A stretch of DNA of 40,637 nucleotides from Chitinophagaceae bacterium (GTDB lineage: Bacteria; Bacteroidota; Bacteroidia; Chitinophagales; Chitinophagaceae), in assembly GCA_027484165.1 (NCBI GenBank), contig JAIXWH010000089.1, forward strand, positions 1 to 40,637, read 5' to 3'. How positions within the stretch are numbered: the first letter of the stretch is position 1; every line of letters begins with the position of its first letter. Position numbers and translations under genes: made by a program. This document shows, piece by piece, positions 33,779-40,617 of this stretch. The notes below the pieces were generated by a model that worked only from the letters and a program-made list of their open reading frames with translations, was not told the DNA's origin and made no database searches.

Positions 33779-34681
33779 ATGCACAATACCCTAGATAAAA
33801 AAATAATAAATTTTCTAGATTACCTTAAATATCAGAAAAGATATTCCCAGCATACTATCGTTTCATATGAAACAGATTTAGTTTCATTCCTCTCATTTTT
33901 AGAAAAGCAATTTGAAGAAACTGAATTAAAAAATATTAAGCCGGCCTTTGTAAGATCTTGGCTTGCTCAATTAAAATCTGAGGATAACAGTTCAAAAACC
34001 ATCAACAGAAAAATTTCTTCTTTAAAAACATTTTTCAAGTACCATCTGCGACAGGGGGCTATAGAGGTTAGTCCAATGACAACAGTAGTTTCACCAAAAC
34101 AAAATAAAAGATTACCACAGTATGTAGAAAAGAAGGATACGGACACCTTGTTTTCGCATGTTGAATTCACGGATGACTGGACAGGAAAAACGGAGTCGCT
34201 CATATTGAAATTGCTTTATAATACAGGGATGCGTCAGGCTGAATTGATTGGATTAAAAGAACAACAAATTGATTTTGCAAAATCATCATTAAAAGTGCTA
34301 GGTAAAGGGAGTAAAGAGCGCATCATTCCAATCAGCAGTGAATTATTAGTTTCACTCAAGCAATATATTAATGATAAAAAAAAGGAACTCCAAAATCCTG
34401 ATCAAACTCATTTATTGGTAAGAGAAAACGGCGAGAAATTATACCCTAAATGGGTTTATAATTCAGTAAAAAAATATTTGTCACTAGTTACAACAATAGA
34501 TAAGAAAAGTCCACATATTCTTCGTCATACTTTTGCTACTCACTTGAGCAACAATGGCGCTGATTTAAATGCTGTCAAAGAGCTTTTAGGGCACAGCAGT
34601 CTTGCTGCAACACAAATCTACACGCACAATACTATTGAGAAGTTAAAAGATATATACAAAAAAGCCCATCCAAAAGCCTGA
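33779..34681 (+). CDS. xerC: Tyrosine recombinase XerC/XerD-like
   Basis: A 300-residue tyrosine recombinase. The N-terminal SAM-like core-binding domain covers about 1-100 (FLDYLKYQKRYSQHTIVSYETDL). The catalytic domain carries Arg152 (TGMRQAELIGL), His246 and Arg249 (HILRHTFATHL), His272 (LLGHSSL) and nucleophile Tyr281 (TQIYTH). It resolves chromosome dimers at dif with a partner Xer protein. The length and its place between rpsU and hpf match the conserved Bacteroidota housekeeping recombinase rather than a mobile-element integrase. No attachment site or element boundary is seen. XerD is the alternative name. Confidence 0.9.
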   Translation: MHNTLDKKIINFLDYLKYQKRYSQHTIVSYETDLVSFLSFLEKQFEETELKNIKPAFVRSWLAQLKSEDNSSKTINRKISSLKTFFKYHLRQGAIEVSPMTTVVSPKQNKRLPQYVEKKDTDTLFSHVEFTDDWTGKTESLILKLLYNTGMRQAELIGLKEQQIDFAKSSLKVLGKGSKERIIPISSELLVSLKQYINDKKKELQNPDQTHLLVRENGEKLYPKWVYNSVKKYLSLVTTIDKKSPHILRHTFATHLSNNGADLNAVKELLGHSSLAATQIYTHNTIEKLKDIYKKAHPKA

Positions 34682-34819
34682 TCTGAAGGTTTTAATTTTA
34701 TAAGAATTTTAGTATACTATTATTTTGAAAACAGCGTTTAAACTATTAACTTACTAGCTGTAAGTACAACAACAAAAATAATTTTATTCATCATTTTTTT
34801 ACCTTAAAAATTTTAAACC

Positions 34820-35119
34820 ATGAACGTAAACATTCAAACTGTGCATTTTGATGCTGATGGTAAATTAAGAAGCCACATTGAAAAGAAAATTGAAAAACTG
34901 AATCAATTCCACGATAAGATTACCAACGTAAACATTTATTTGAAATTAGATAATATTGTTCATGCAATTAAGGATAAGGTTGTGGAGATTAAAGTGACAA
35001 TCCCTAAGCATGAATTTTTTGTAAAGCATACCTGTAAAACATTCGAGGAAAGTTTCGATTTAGCTATGGGAGCACTCATTAACCAGATTAAACGAAAAAA
35101 AGCAAAAATTGCTGTATAA
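34820..35119 (+). CDS. hpf: Ribosome hibernation promoting factor (short HPF/RaiA family)
   Basis: A 99-residue protein with the HPF/RaiA beta-alpha-beta-beta-beta-alpha pattern. It starts MNVNIQTVHFDADGKLRSHIEKKIEKL and continues with ITNVNIYLKL and a C-terminal basic helix, FDLAMGALINQIKRKKAK. It binds the small-subunit decoding region and silences or dimerises ribosomes in stationary phase. It is the short form, with no C-terminal dimerisation domain. It is bounded downstream by a strong terminator at 35138-35168. The 138-base spacer from xerC shows no clean TAnnTTTG box, so it may be read through from xerC or use a weak promoter. Confidence 0.93.
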   Translation: MNVNIQTVHFDADGKLRSHIEKKIEKLNQFHDKITNVNIYLKLDNIVHAIKDKVVEIKVTIPKHEFFVKHTCKTFEESFDLAMGALINQIKRKKAKIAV

Positions 35120-35137
35120 ATTTTAGTTGATAAACAG

Positions 35138-35168
35138 GTGCCCCCTTAAAAAATGGGGGCTTTTTTTT
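35138..35168 (+). terminator. Rho-independent terminator after hpf
   Basis: GCCCCC (35140-35145) pairs with GGGGGC (35155-35160) across an A-rich loop, followed by eight T residues at 35161-35168. It separates the hpf transcript from the tRNA-tuf transcript. Confidence 0.92.
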
Positions 35169-35220
35169 AAAATCCGGAAAAAAAGTTGTTTTCAATTTTT
35201 TTCTATTAATGATTTTCACT

Positions 35221-35228
35221 TACCTTCG
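35221..35228 (+). promoter_or_regulatory. Candidate promoter -7 element (TACCTTCG) for the tRNA-tuf operon
   Basis: One mismatch from TAnnTTTG, 52 bases after the hpf terminator. The leader to the first tRNA would be about 140 bases. A second near match, AATCTTTG, at 35323-35330 is closer. No well-spaced -33 TTG was found for either. Confidence 0.4.
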
Positions 35229-35377
35229 CCTTCCAAAAAAAAGTGTAGTTGTAACAACCTGCAATTTTTTAGAAGTTCTTTTAATCATTAAATCGTTTTT
35301 CAGAGTTGAAAGATGGCAATGAAATCTTTGATTCTTTTCGCCAAATTCAAGCAGATTTAAACCATATAAAATAACTA

Positions 35378-35450
35378 GCCGAAGTAGCTCAGTTGGTAGA
35401 GCAGCTGATTTGTAATCAGCAGGTCGCGGGTTCGACTCCCTTCTTCGGCT
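35378..35450 (+). tRNA. tRNA-Thr (anticodon TGT)
   Basis: A 73-base cloverleaf: acceptor GCCGAAG/CTTCGGC, D-arm GCTC/GAGC, anticodon stem GCTGA/TCAGC with loop TTTGTAA, discriminator T. The T-stem GCGGG/CCCTT has one G-U and one C-U opposition, an unusual but not disabling feature. First of a four-tRNA cluster ahead of tuf. Confidence 0.93.
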
Positions 35451-35462
35451 CTTTTTTTGTTT

Positions 35463-35545
35463 GGGCAGTTACCAGAGTGGCCAAATGGGGCGGACTGTAA
35501 ATCCGCTGTCTTTCGACTTCGGTGGTTCGAATCCACCACTGCCCA
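35463..35545 (+). tRNA. tRNA-Tyr (anticodon GTA)
   Basis: An 83-base class II tRNA with a long variable arm. Acceptor GGGCAGT/ACTGCCC, anticodon loop CTGTAAA, T-arm GGTGG-TTCGAAT-CCACC, discriminator A. It is the substrate of the TyrS encoded at 23074-24354. Confidence 0.95.
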
Positions 35546-35623
35546 CAAGCTATTTTCCAAGTATTTGCTGGAATTTAGAAAGTTCTTTTTTGAGGATTTG
35601 TGTTCAAATCTTCAAACAAACAA

Positions 35624-35696
35624 GCGGAAGTAGCTCATTTGGTAGAGCGATAGCCTTCCAAGCTATAGGTGGCCGGTTCGAGCCCGGTCTTCCGCT
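35624..35696 (+). tRNA. tRNA-Gly (anticodon TCC)
   Basis: A 73-base cloverleaf: acceptor GCGGAAG/CTTCCGC, anticodon stem ATAGC/GCTAT with loop CTTCCAA, T-arm GCCGG-TTCGAGC-CCGGT, discriminator T. Confidence 0.95.
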
Positions 35697-35721
35697 CATT
35701 TAAATTGCTTTTGCTCTGTAA

Positions 35722-35793
35722 GCCGTGGTAGCTCAGGGGTAGAGCACTTCCTTGGTAGGGAAGGGGTCGTGAGTTCGATTCTCACCTATGGCT
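35722..35793 (+). tRNA. tRNA-Thr (anticodon GGT)
   Basis: A 72-base cloverleaf: acceptor GCCGTGG/CTATGGC with two G-U pairs, anticodon stem CTTCC/GGAAG with loop TTGGTAG, T-arm GTGAG-TTCGATT-CTCAC, discriminator T. It is the last tRNA before tuf, 109 bases upstream of its start. Confidence 0.95.
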
Positions 35794-35902
35794 CTTAAAG
35801 AATTAAAAATTAGCATTCAATTGCTAAAAAATAAAGTCAGAGATTTGCAGACTTAAAATGCAAAATCAAAAATTTTTCAAAACAACAATTAAAATTTAAA
35901 CA

Positions 35903-37090
35903 ATGGCAAAAGAATCATTCAAGAGGGATAAACCCCATCTTAACGTTGGTACCATCGGTCACGTAGATCATGGAAAAACAACACTTACAGCCGCTATAAC
36001 CGATGTTTTGTCAAAAAAAGGTTTAGCGGAGAAGAAAAACTACGATGACATCGATGGTGCTCCAGAAGAAAAAGAAAGAGGTATTACCATCAACACTGCT
36101 CACGTAGAGTACGCAACTGCAACTCGTCACTACGCTCACGTAGATTGTCCAGGTCACGCGGATTACGTAAAAAATATGATCACTGGTGCGGCTCAAATGG
36201 ATGGAGCAATTCTTGTAGTTGCTGCAACAGATGGTCCAATGCCACAAACTAAGGAGCACATCCTTCTTGCTCGTCAGGTAGGTGTACCTCAGATTGTAGT
36301 TTTCATGAACAAAGTTGATCTTGTTGATGATTTAGAGTTATTGGAATTAGTTGAAATGGAAATCCGTGAGTTATTAACTTCTTATGGTTTCGACGGAGAT
36401 AATACTCCAATCATTCAAGGTTCTGCTACTGGCGCTCTTGCTGGTGAAGAAAAATGGGTTGCTAAAATTGATGAGTTAATGGCAGCTGTTGACAGTTACA
36501 TTCCATTACCTCCAAGATTAGTTGATCTTCCTTTCTTGATGAGTGTTGAGGACGTATTCTCAATCACTGGTCGTGGTACTGTTGCTACTGGTCGTATCGA
36601 AAGAGGACGTATTAAAGTAGGTGAAGCTATTGAAATCGTAGGCTTACAAGAAAAACCATTGGCTTCTACAGTAACTGGAGTTGAGATGTTTAAGAAACTT
36701 CTTGACGAAGGAGAAGCTGGAGATAACGCAGGTTTGTTGTTACGTGGTATTGAAAAGACTCAAATCCGTCGTGGTATGGTTCTTTGCAAACCAGGTACTA
36801 TCACCCCGCACACTCAATTTAAAGGTGAGGTTTACGTATTAAGCAAAGAAGAAGGTGGACGTCATACTCCTTTCTTCAACAAATACCGTCCTCAATTCTA
36901 TTTCCGTACTACTGACGTTACTGGTGAAGTAACTTTAAATGCAGGTACTGAAATGGTTATGCCTGGCGATAACACTAACTTGTCTGTTACTCTTATCCAA
37001 CCAATCGCGATGGAAAAAGGATTGAAGTTTGCGATTCGTGAAGGTGGACGTACAGTAGGAGCAGGTCAGGTTACTGAAATTATAAAATAA
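35903..37090 (+). CDS. tuf: Translation elongation factor EF-Tu
   Basis: A 395-residue GTPase that delivers aminoacyl-tRNA to the ribosome. G1 is GHVDHGKT (residues 19-26), then the switch I region [13 protein letters not shown]3 DCPGHADY, G4 NKVD, and domains 2 and 3 with the usual [13 protein letters not shown] and the C-terminal [17 protein letters not shown]. The length is normal. It is cotranscribed with four upstream tRNAs, an arrangement common in Bacteroidota. Codon use is visibly more biased (many GGT, CGT, GTA) than in the flanking non-ribosomal genes, consistent with high expression. A weak TTGCT/AGCAA hairpin follows the stop. Confidence 0.98.
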   Translation: MAKESFKRDKPHLNVGTIGHVDHGKTTLTAAITDVLSKKGLAEKKNYDDIDGAPEEKERGITINTAHVEYATATRHYAHVDCPGHADYVKNMITGAAQMDGAILVVAATDGPMPQTKEHILLARQVGVPQIVVFMNKVDLVDDLELLELVEMEIRELLTSYGFDGDNTPIIQGSATGALAGEEKWVAKIDELMAAVDSYIPLPPRLVDLPFLMSVEDVFSITGRGTVATGRIERGRIKVGEAIEIVGLQEKPLASTVTGVEMFKKLLDEGEAGDNAGLLLRGIEKTQIRRGMVLCKPGTITPHTQFKGEVYVLSKEEGGRHTPFFNKYRPQFYFRTTDVTGEVTLNAGTEMVMPGDNTNLSVTLIQPIAMEKGLKFAIREGGRTVGAGQVTEIIK

Positions 37091-37132
37091 GCTTTTTGCT
37101 CTGAGCAATTAGCAATTGTAAAAGATAAAATA

Positions 37133-37140
37133 TATCTTTG
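37133..37140 (+). promoter_or_regulatory. -7 element (TATCTTTG) for the tRNA-Trp/secE/nusG transcript
   Basis: An exact consensus match 42 bases after the tuf stop and 55 bases before tRNA-Trp. A long hairpin begins 12 bases downstream, so the transcript would start almost directly with it. Confidence 0.5.
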
Positions 37141-37152
37141 CGATAATTAAAA

Positions 37153-37189
37153 CTAAAAGCTGTTCTGAGAGTATCAGAATAGCTTTTAG
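37153..37189 (+). other. 16-base-pair hairpin in the tRNA-Trp leader
   Basis: Left arm 37153-37168 pairs with right arm 37174-37189, with one G-U pair and a GAGTA loop. No T-run follows, so it is not a typical terminator. It may be a tuf 3'-end stabiliser or terminator variant, a processing site, or a 5' leader structure. Confidence 0.75.
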
Positions 37190-37195
37190 CTTTCT

Positions 37196-37266
37196 ACGGG
37201 CATGGTGCAACGGTAGCATACGGGTCTCCAAAACCTTTGATCTGGGTTCGAATCCTAGTGCCCGTG
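37196..37266 (+). tRNA. tRNA-Trp (anticodon CCA)
   Basis: A 71-base cloverleaf: acceptor ACGGGCA/TGCCCGT, anticodon loop CTCCAAA, discriminator G as expected for tRNA-Trp. The outer base pair of the anticodon stem (C-T) is a mismatch. It directly precedes secE, the usual place in this phylum. Confidence 0.95.
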
Positions 37267-37295
37267 CTGATTGAATAACATTCAAAATTGAACTT

Positions 37296-37490
37296 ATGAA
37301 CAAGTTTACAACTTTTGTTAAAGAATCTTACCAAGAATTGGTTGAGAGAGTAAGTTGGCCAAAATGGGAACAACTTCAACAATCTACTATGATTGTATTG
37401 GGTGCTACATTATTCATTACTGCAATAGTTGCAATTTTAGATTTCGTAGCAAACGGGTCAATGAAATTTATTTACTCTTTATTTAAATAA
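37296..37490 (+). CDS. secE: Preprotein translocase subunit SecE
   Basis: A 64-residue single-span membrane protein. The amphipathic motif SYQELVERVSWPKWEQL (with the conserved V-x-W-P) precedes one transmembrane helix (about residues 29-52). It clamps SecY in the translocon. This is the short single-helix form normal outside Enterobacteria. It lies 29 bases after tRNA-Trp and two bases before nusG, so the three are probably one transcript. Confidence 0.95.
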   Translation: MNKFTTFVKESYQELVERVSWPKWEQLQQSTMIVLGATLFITAIVAILDFVANGSMKFIYSLFK

Positions 37491-37492
37491 TC

Positions 37493-38083
37493 ATGGAAGA
37501 AATAATAGTTGAAAAGGCAGAAAAAGAATCTAAATGGTACGTTCTTCGTGTTGTTAGTGGAAAAGAACGTAAGGTGAAGGAGTATCTTGACAAAGACATT
37601 ATCAGAAACGGTTGGGATAAATTAATCAAGCAGGTTTTTTTACCAGTAGAAAAAGTATATAAAGTAGTTAATGGCAAAAAAGTGATGCGTGAGCGTAACT
37701 TCTATCCAGGTTATATCATGATTGAAGTGGCACATTCAAAACTTAACGATGATATTATTCAGCATGTTAGTAACATCAGCAATGTGATGCATTTTCTTAC
37801 TGATGGCAAAGGCTCTAAAGGAAAAATTATCTGCTTGCGTAAAGCTGAAGTAAACAAAATGTTAGGTAAAATGGATGAAATGTCAGATATCGGAGGCGTA
37901 ACTATGAGTGAGCCATTCATCATAGGCGAAACCATTAAGATTATCGACGGTCCTTTCAATGATTTTAACGGAGTGATTGAAGAAGTAAGTGATGAAAAGA
38001 AGAAATTAAAGGTTCAGGTTAAGATTTTTGGAAGAGCAACTCCTGTAGAATTGAACTACATGCAGGTTGAAAAAATCGCATAA
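37493..38083 (+). CDS. nusG: Transcription termination/antitermination factor NusG
   Basis: A 196-residue protein with an N-terminal NGN domain. It opens KWYVLRVVSGKERKVKEYL, and RERNFYPGYIMIE is the segment that contacts the RNA polymerase clamp. A C-terminal KOW domain follows (GETIKIIDGPFNDFNGVIEEV). It couples RNA polymerase to Rho or the ribosome. It begins two bases after secE. A rho-independent terminator follows 24 bases after the stop. Confidence 0.96.
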   Translation: MEEIIVEKAEKESKWYVLRVVSGKERKVKEYLDKDIIRNGWDKLIKQVFLPVEKVYKVVNGKKVMRERNFYPGYIMIEVAHSKLNDDIIQHVSNISNVMHFLTDGKGSKGKIICLRKAEVNKMLGKMDEMSDIGGVTMSEPFIIGETIKIIDGPFNDFNGVIEEVSDEKKKLKVQVKIFGRATPVELNYMQVEKIA

Positions 38084-38107
38084 TCGCATTAAAATCTATT
38101 AAAACTT

Positions 38108-38139
38108 AGCGTTCCACTAAAAATGGAGCGCTTTTTTTT
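38108..38139 (+). terminator. Rho-independent terminator after nusG
   Basis: AGCGTTCCA (38108-38116) pairs with TGGAGCGCT (38124-38132) with one G-U pair, followed by a run of T to 38139. The T-run ends in TTTG, which is correctly placed to be the -33 element of the rplK promoter. Confidence 0.9.
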
Positions 38140-38160
38140 GTACAATAAAATAAAAAGAAT

Positions 38161-38168
38161 TAGCTTTG
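38161..38168 (+). promoter_or_regulatory. Promoter of the rplKAJL operon: TTG(38138) - 20 bases - TAGCTTTG
   Basis: An exact -7 match with a -33 TTTG supplied by the tail of the nusG terminator. It leaves a leader of about 90 bases before rplK. Confidence 0.6.
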
Positions 38169-38196
38169 CCGCCCCAATTAGTTCTTTATTAGAATT

Positions 38197-38228
38197 TATC
38201 CCCTGTGGATAGGTTTGGGAGTTCAAAC
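38197..38228 (+). promoter_or_regulatory. Tandem hairpins in the rplK leader, possible r-protein control site
   Basis: TATCC/GGATA (38197-38211) and GTTTG/CAAAC (38213-38228) form adjacent 5-base-pair hairpins. The second competes with the palindrome AACAATTGTT at 38226-38235. L1 represses L11-L1 operons by binding leaders in other bacteria; that this leader does so is inference. Confidence 0.35.
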
Positions 38229-38265
38229 AATTGTTAGAACGTTATCACCAAAAAAAAGTAAAAAA

Positions 38266-38712
38266 ATGGCAAAAGAAATCACCGGCTTTGTTAAGCTCCA
38301 ATGTAAAGGAGGACAAGCCAACCCAGCGCCACCAATTGGTCCCGCGCTTGGTTCGAAGGGTATCAACATCATGGAGTTCTGTAAGCAGTTTAATGCTAGA
38401 ACTCAGGATAAACCCGGAAAAGTATTACCTGTATTGATTACAGTGTATGCAGACAAATCATTCGATTTTATTATCAAAACTCCACCAGCTGCTGTGCAAT
38501 TGATGGATGCTGCGAAAATCAACAGCGGTAGTAAAGAACCTAACCGTGTAAAGGTGGGTAAAGTTACTTGGGCTCAAGTTGAAGAAATCGCAAAAGACAA
38601 AATGCCCGACTTAAATGCTTTTACGTTGAATAGCGCAATGAGTATGGTTGCAGGTACTGCAAGAAGTATGGGTTTAACTGTAGAAGGTAAAGCTCCTTGG
38701 GAAAATAATTAA
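38266..38712 (+). CDS. rplK: 50S ribosomal protein uL11
   Basis: A 148-residue protein. The N-terminal domain [36 protein letters not shown] opening is typical of L11. The C-terminal rRNA-binding domain contains [15 protein letters not shown] and [13 protein letters not shown]. It organises the GTPase-associated centre with L10 and L7/L12. I chose the ATG at 38266, because the in-frame TTG at 38215 lies in the leader hairpins. First gene of the ribosomal stalk operon. Confidence 0.97.
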   Translation: MAKEITGFVKLQCKGGQANPAPPIGPALGSKGINIMEFCKQFNARTQDKPGKVLPVLITVYADKSFDFIIKTPPAAVQLMDAAKINSGSKEPNRVKVGKVTWAQVEEIAKDKMPDLNAFTLNSAMSMVAGTARSMGLTVEGKAPWENN

Positions 38713-38749
38713 TCGTCAACCTGCCTAACGGCAATAAATTTTTTTAACA

Positions 38750-39439
38750 ATGATCACTAAAAAGAGAAAAATAGCAAATGCTAAGGTTGACGCCAACAAA
38801 GCTTACTCGCTTAAGGAGGCTTCAGCTCTAGTAAAACAAATTAACACAACAAAATTTGACAGCTCGGTTGATTTACACGTACGTTTAGGTGTAGATCCTA
38901 AAAAAGCTGATCAAGCAATCAGAGGTACAGTTTCTTTACCTCACGGTACTGGTAAAACGAAGAAAGTATTGGTTTTATGTACTCCTGATAAAGAATCTGA
39001 AGCTACAGCAGCAGGTGCTGATTTCGTAGGTTTAGATGAATATATCACTAAGATCGAAGGCGGTTGGACAGACATCGATGTTATCGTTGCTACTCCTGCT
39101 GTAATGCCTAAAATTGGTAAGTTGGGTAAAGTATTAGGTCCTCGTAACTTAATGCCAAATCCTAAAACTGGTACAGTTACTAATGATGTAGCTGGAGCTG
39201 TAAACGATCTTAAAGGTGGTAAAATCGCATTTAAGGTTGATAAAGTAGGTATTATTCACGCTTCAATTGGTCGTGTGAGTTTTTCACCTGAAAAAATAGC
39301 TGAAAATTCTCAGGAATTTATCAATGCTATTGTAAAGTTGAAACCTGCAAGTTCAAAAGGTACTTATTTAAAAGGAATCAGCATGGCTAGCTCAATGAGC
39401 CCAGGCATCGCTGTTGATACAAAATCTGTTCAAAACTAA
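38750..39439 (+). CDS. rplA: 50S ribosomal protein uL1
   Basis: A 229-residue L1 protein with [29 protein letters not shown] and [22 protein letters not shown], both diagnostic. It forms the mobile L1 stalk that handles deacylated tRNA and is the usual autoregulator of L11-L1 operons. It follows rplK by 37 bases. That spacer has a GCC/GGC mini-hairpin and a GGCAATAAA-plus-T-run segment which recurs before rplL. Confidence 0.98.
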   Translation: MITKKRKIANAKVDANKAYSLKEASALVKQINTTKFDSSVDLHVRLGVDPKKADQAIRGTVSLPHGTGKTKKVLVLCTPDKESEATAAGADFVGLDEYITKIEGGWTDIDVIVATPAVMPKIGKLGKVLGPRNLMPNPKTGTVTNDVAGAVNDLKGGKIAFKVDKVGIIHASIGRVSFSPEKIAENSQEFINAIVKLKPASSKGTYLKGISMASSMSPGIAVDTKSVQN

Positions 39440-39481
39440 ATCTCATCGCTTGGGTGATTAATCCAAGAAAAAATATTTGTT

Positions 39482-40108
39482 ATGACAAAGCAAGAGAAAA
39501 ACGAAGTGATAGAATTGCTTAAAGGCAAATTCTCTCAATACAATAACTTCTATATTACCGATACAGAAAGCTTAACGGTAGAGCAAGTTGGCAAACTACG
39601 CAGTGTTTGCTTCAACAAGCAAGTAGAAATGAAAGTGGCTAAAAACACTTTAATTAAAAAAGCATTAGAAAGCATCGACGCAGAAAAATACGCAGGTGTT
39701 TATGATTCTTTACACAAAGTAACTGCTTTAATGTTCAGCGAAAACCCCAAAGACCCAGCTGTAATCATAAGTGGTTTCCGTAAGGAAAATAATAAGGAAA
39801 TGCCAGTATTAAAAGCTGCATTCATCAATGGTGATGTTTTTGTAGGTGACAATCAATTAAAAGCACTTACTCAAATCAAAACTAAGAATGAGCTTATTGG
39901 TGAAATTATCGGCTTATTACAATCTCCAATTCAAAGAGTATTGGGAGCATTGGAAAATAAGGATAATGCAAAGAAGGAAGAACCAGCTCCAGCTGAAGCC
40001 CCAGTGGTAGAAGCTGCTGCACCAGTTGCAGAAGCTCCGGTTGCTGAAGCGGCTCCAGAAGCCCCAGCTGCTGACGCTGCGCCTGAAGCACCTGCTGCAG
40101 AAGCATAA
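39482..40108 (+). CDS. rplJ: 50S ribosomal protein uL10 with Ala/Pro/Glu-rich tail
   Basis: A 208-residue protein. Residues 1-160 are a normal L10: N-terminal rRNA-binding part (VIELLKGKFSQYNNFYITDTESLTVEQ, KVAKNTLIKKAL) and a helix that carries L7/L12 dimers (ALTQIKTKNELIGEIIGLLQSPIQRVLGAL). Residues 164-208 are a low-complexity tail of EAP/AAP repeats. L10 anchors the stalk. The tail makes it about 35 residues longer than common L10 proteins; its role is unknown. A weak CTTGG/CCAAG hairpin lies at 39449-39467, upstream of the start. Confidence 0.97.
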   Translation: MTKQEKNEVIELLKGKFSQYNNFYITDTESLTVEQVGKLRSVCFNKQVEMKVAKNTLIKKALESIDAEKYAGVYDSLHKVTALMFSENPKDPAVIISGFRKENNKEMPVLKAAFINGDVFVGDNQLKALTQIKTKNELIGEIIGLLQSPIQRVLGALENKDNAKKEEPAPAEAPVVEAAAPVAEAPVAEAAPEAPAADAAPEAPAAEA

Positions 40109-40215
40109 TTTGATTAAACTTTATACCTGGCCGGATGGTAACCAAAAGGCAATAAACAATTTTTTTAATCTCCGCCGGAGTCTAAAACAATGAAGGCGGT
40201 AAAAATTCAAACAAA
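40109..40215 (+). other. rplJ-rplL spacer with GC-rich hairpins
   Basis: In 107 bases it holds GGCAATAAACAA plus a seven-T run (40148-40167), similar to the rplK-rplA spacer, and a CCGCC/GGCGG inverted repeat (40172-40176 with 40195-40199). No consensus promoter box is seen. It may tune the higher output of rplL. Confidence 0.45.
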
Positions 40216-40590
40216 ATGGCAGACGTAAAATCATTAGCTGAAAGCCTAGTAGGTTTAACAGTAAAAGAAGTTCAGGAATTAGCAGAATTCTTAAAATCAG
40301 AGTACGGAATCGAACCAGCTGCTGCTGCAGTAGTAGTAAGTGCAGGTGGCGACGGTGGCGGTGCTGCTGCTGAAGAAAAAACATCATTCAACGTAATCTT
40401 GAAGAGCGGTGGCGCTAACAAATTAGCTGTTGTTAAGATCGTTAAAGACTTAACTGGTCTTGGTCTTAAAGAAGCTAAAGATCTAGTAGATGGCGCTCCA
40501 AAACCATTGAAAGAAGGTGTTGATAAAGCAACTGCAGAAGACTTAAAAGCTAAGTTGACTGAAGCTGGTGCTGAAGTTGAAATTGCTTAA
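40216..40590 (+). CDS. rplL: 50S ribosomal protein bL12 (L7/L12)
   Basis: A 124-residue stalk protein. An N-terminal dimerisation domain (residues 1-33, [26 protein letters not shown]) and an Ala/Gly/Val-rich flexible hinge (about 34-55) lead to a C-terminal factor-binding domain ([46 protein letters not shown]). It is present in several copies per ribosome and recruits EF-Tu and EF-G. The length is normal. Last full gene in the window; rpoB would be expected next. Confidence 0.98.
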   Translation: MADVKSLAESLVGLTVKEVQELAEFLKSEYGIEPAAAAVVVSAGGDGGGAAAEEKTSFNVILKSGGANKLAVVKIVKDLTGLGLKEAKDLVDGAPKPLKEGVDKATAEDLKAKLTEAGAEVEIA

Positions 40591-40617
40591 TTCATAGCGA
40601 ATTCATATTATTAAATG

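Noticed and set aside
33779-34681. Tyrosine recombinase as a sign of an integrative element next to tRNA genes
   Set aside because: It is in the conserved housekeeping order rpsU-xerC-hpf, has a normal Xer length, and no cargo genes, direct repeats or partial tRNA copies flank it.
35375-35703. Open frames on both strands across the tRNA cluster, resembling short proteins commonly misannotated in databases
   Set aside because: They run through three perfect tRNA cloverleafs, a known annotation artefact.
39906-40387. Long Leu/Gln/His-rich antisense frames across rplJ and rplL
   Set aside because: They are reverse readings of the Ala-rich tail of L10 and the L7/L12 hinge; low-complexity GC-rich codons remove stops by chance.
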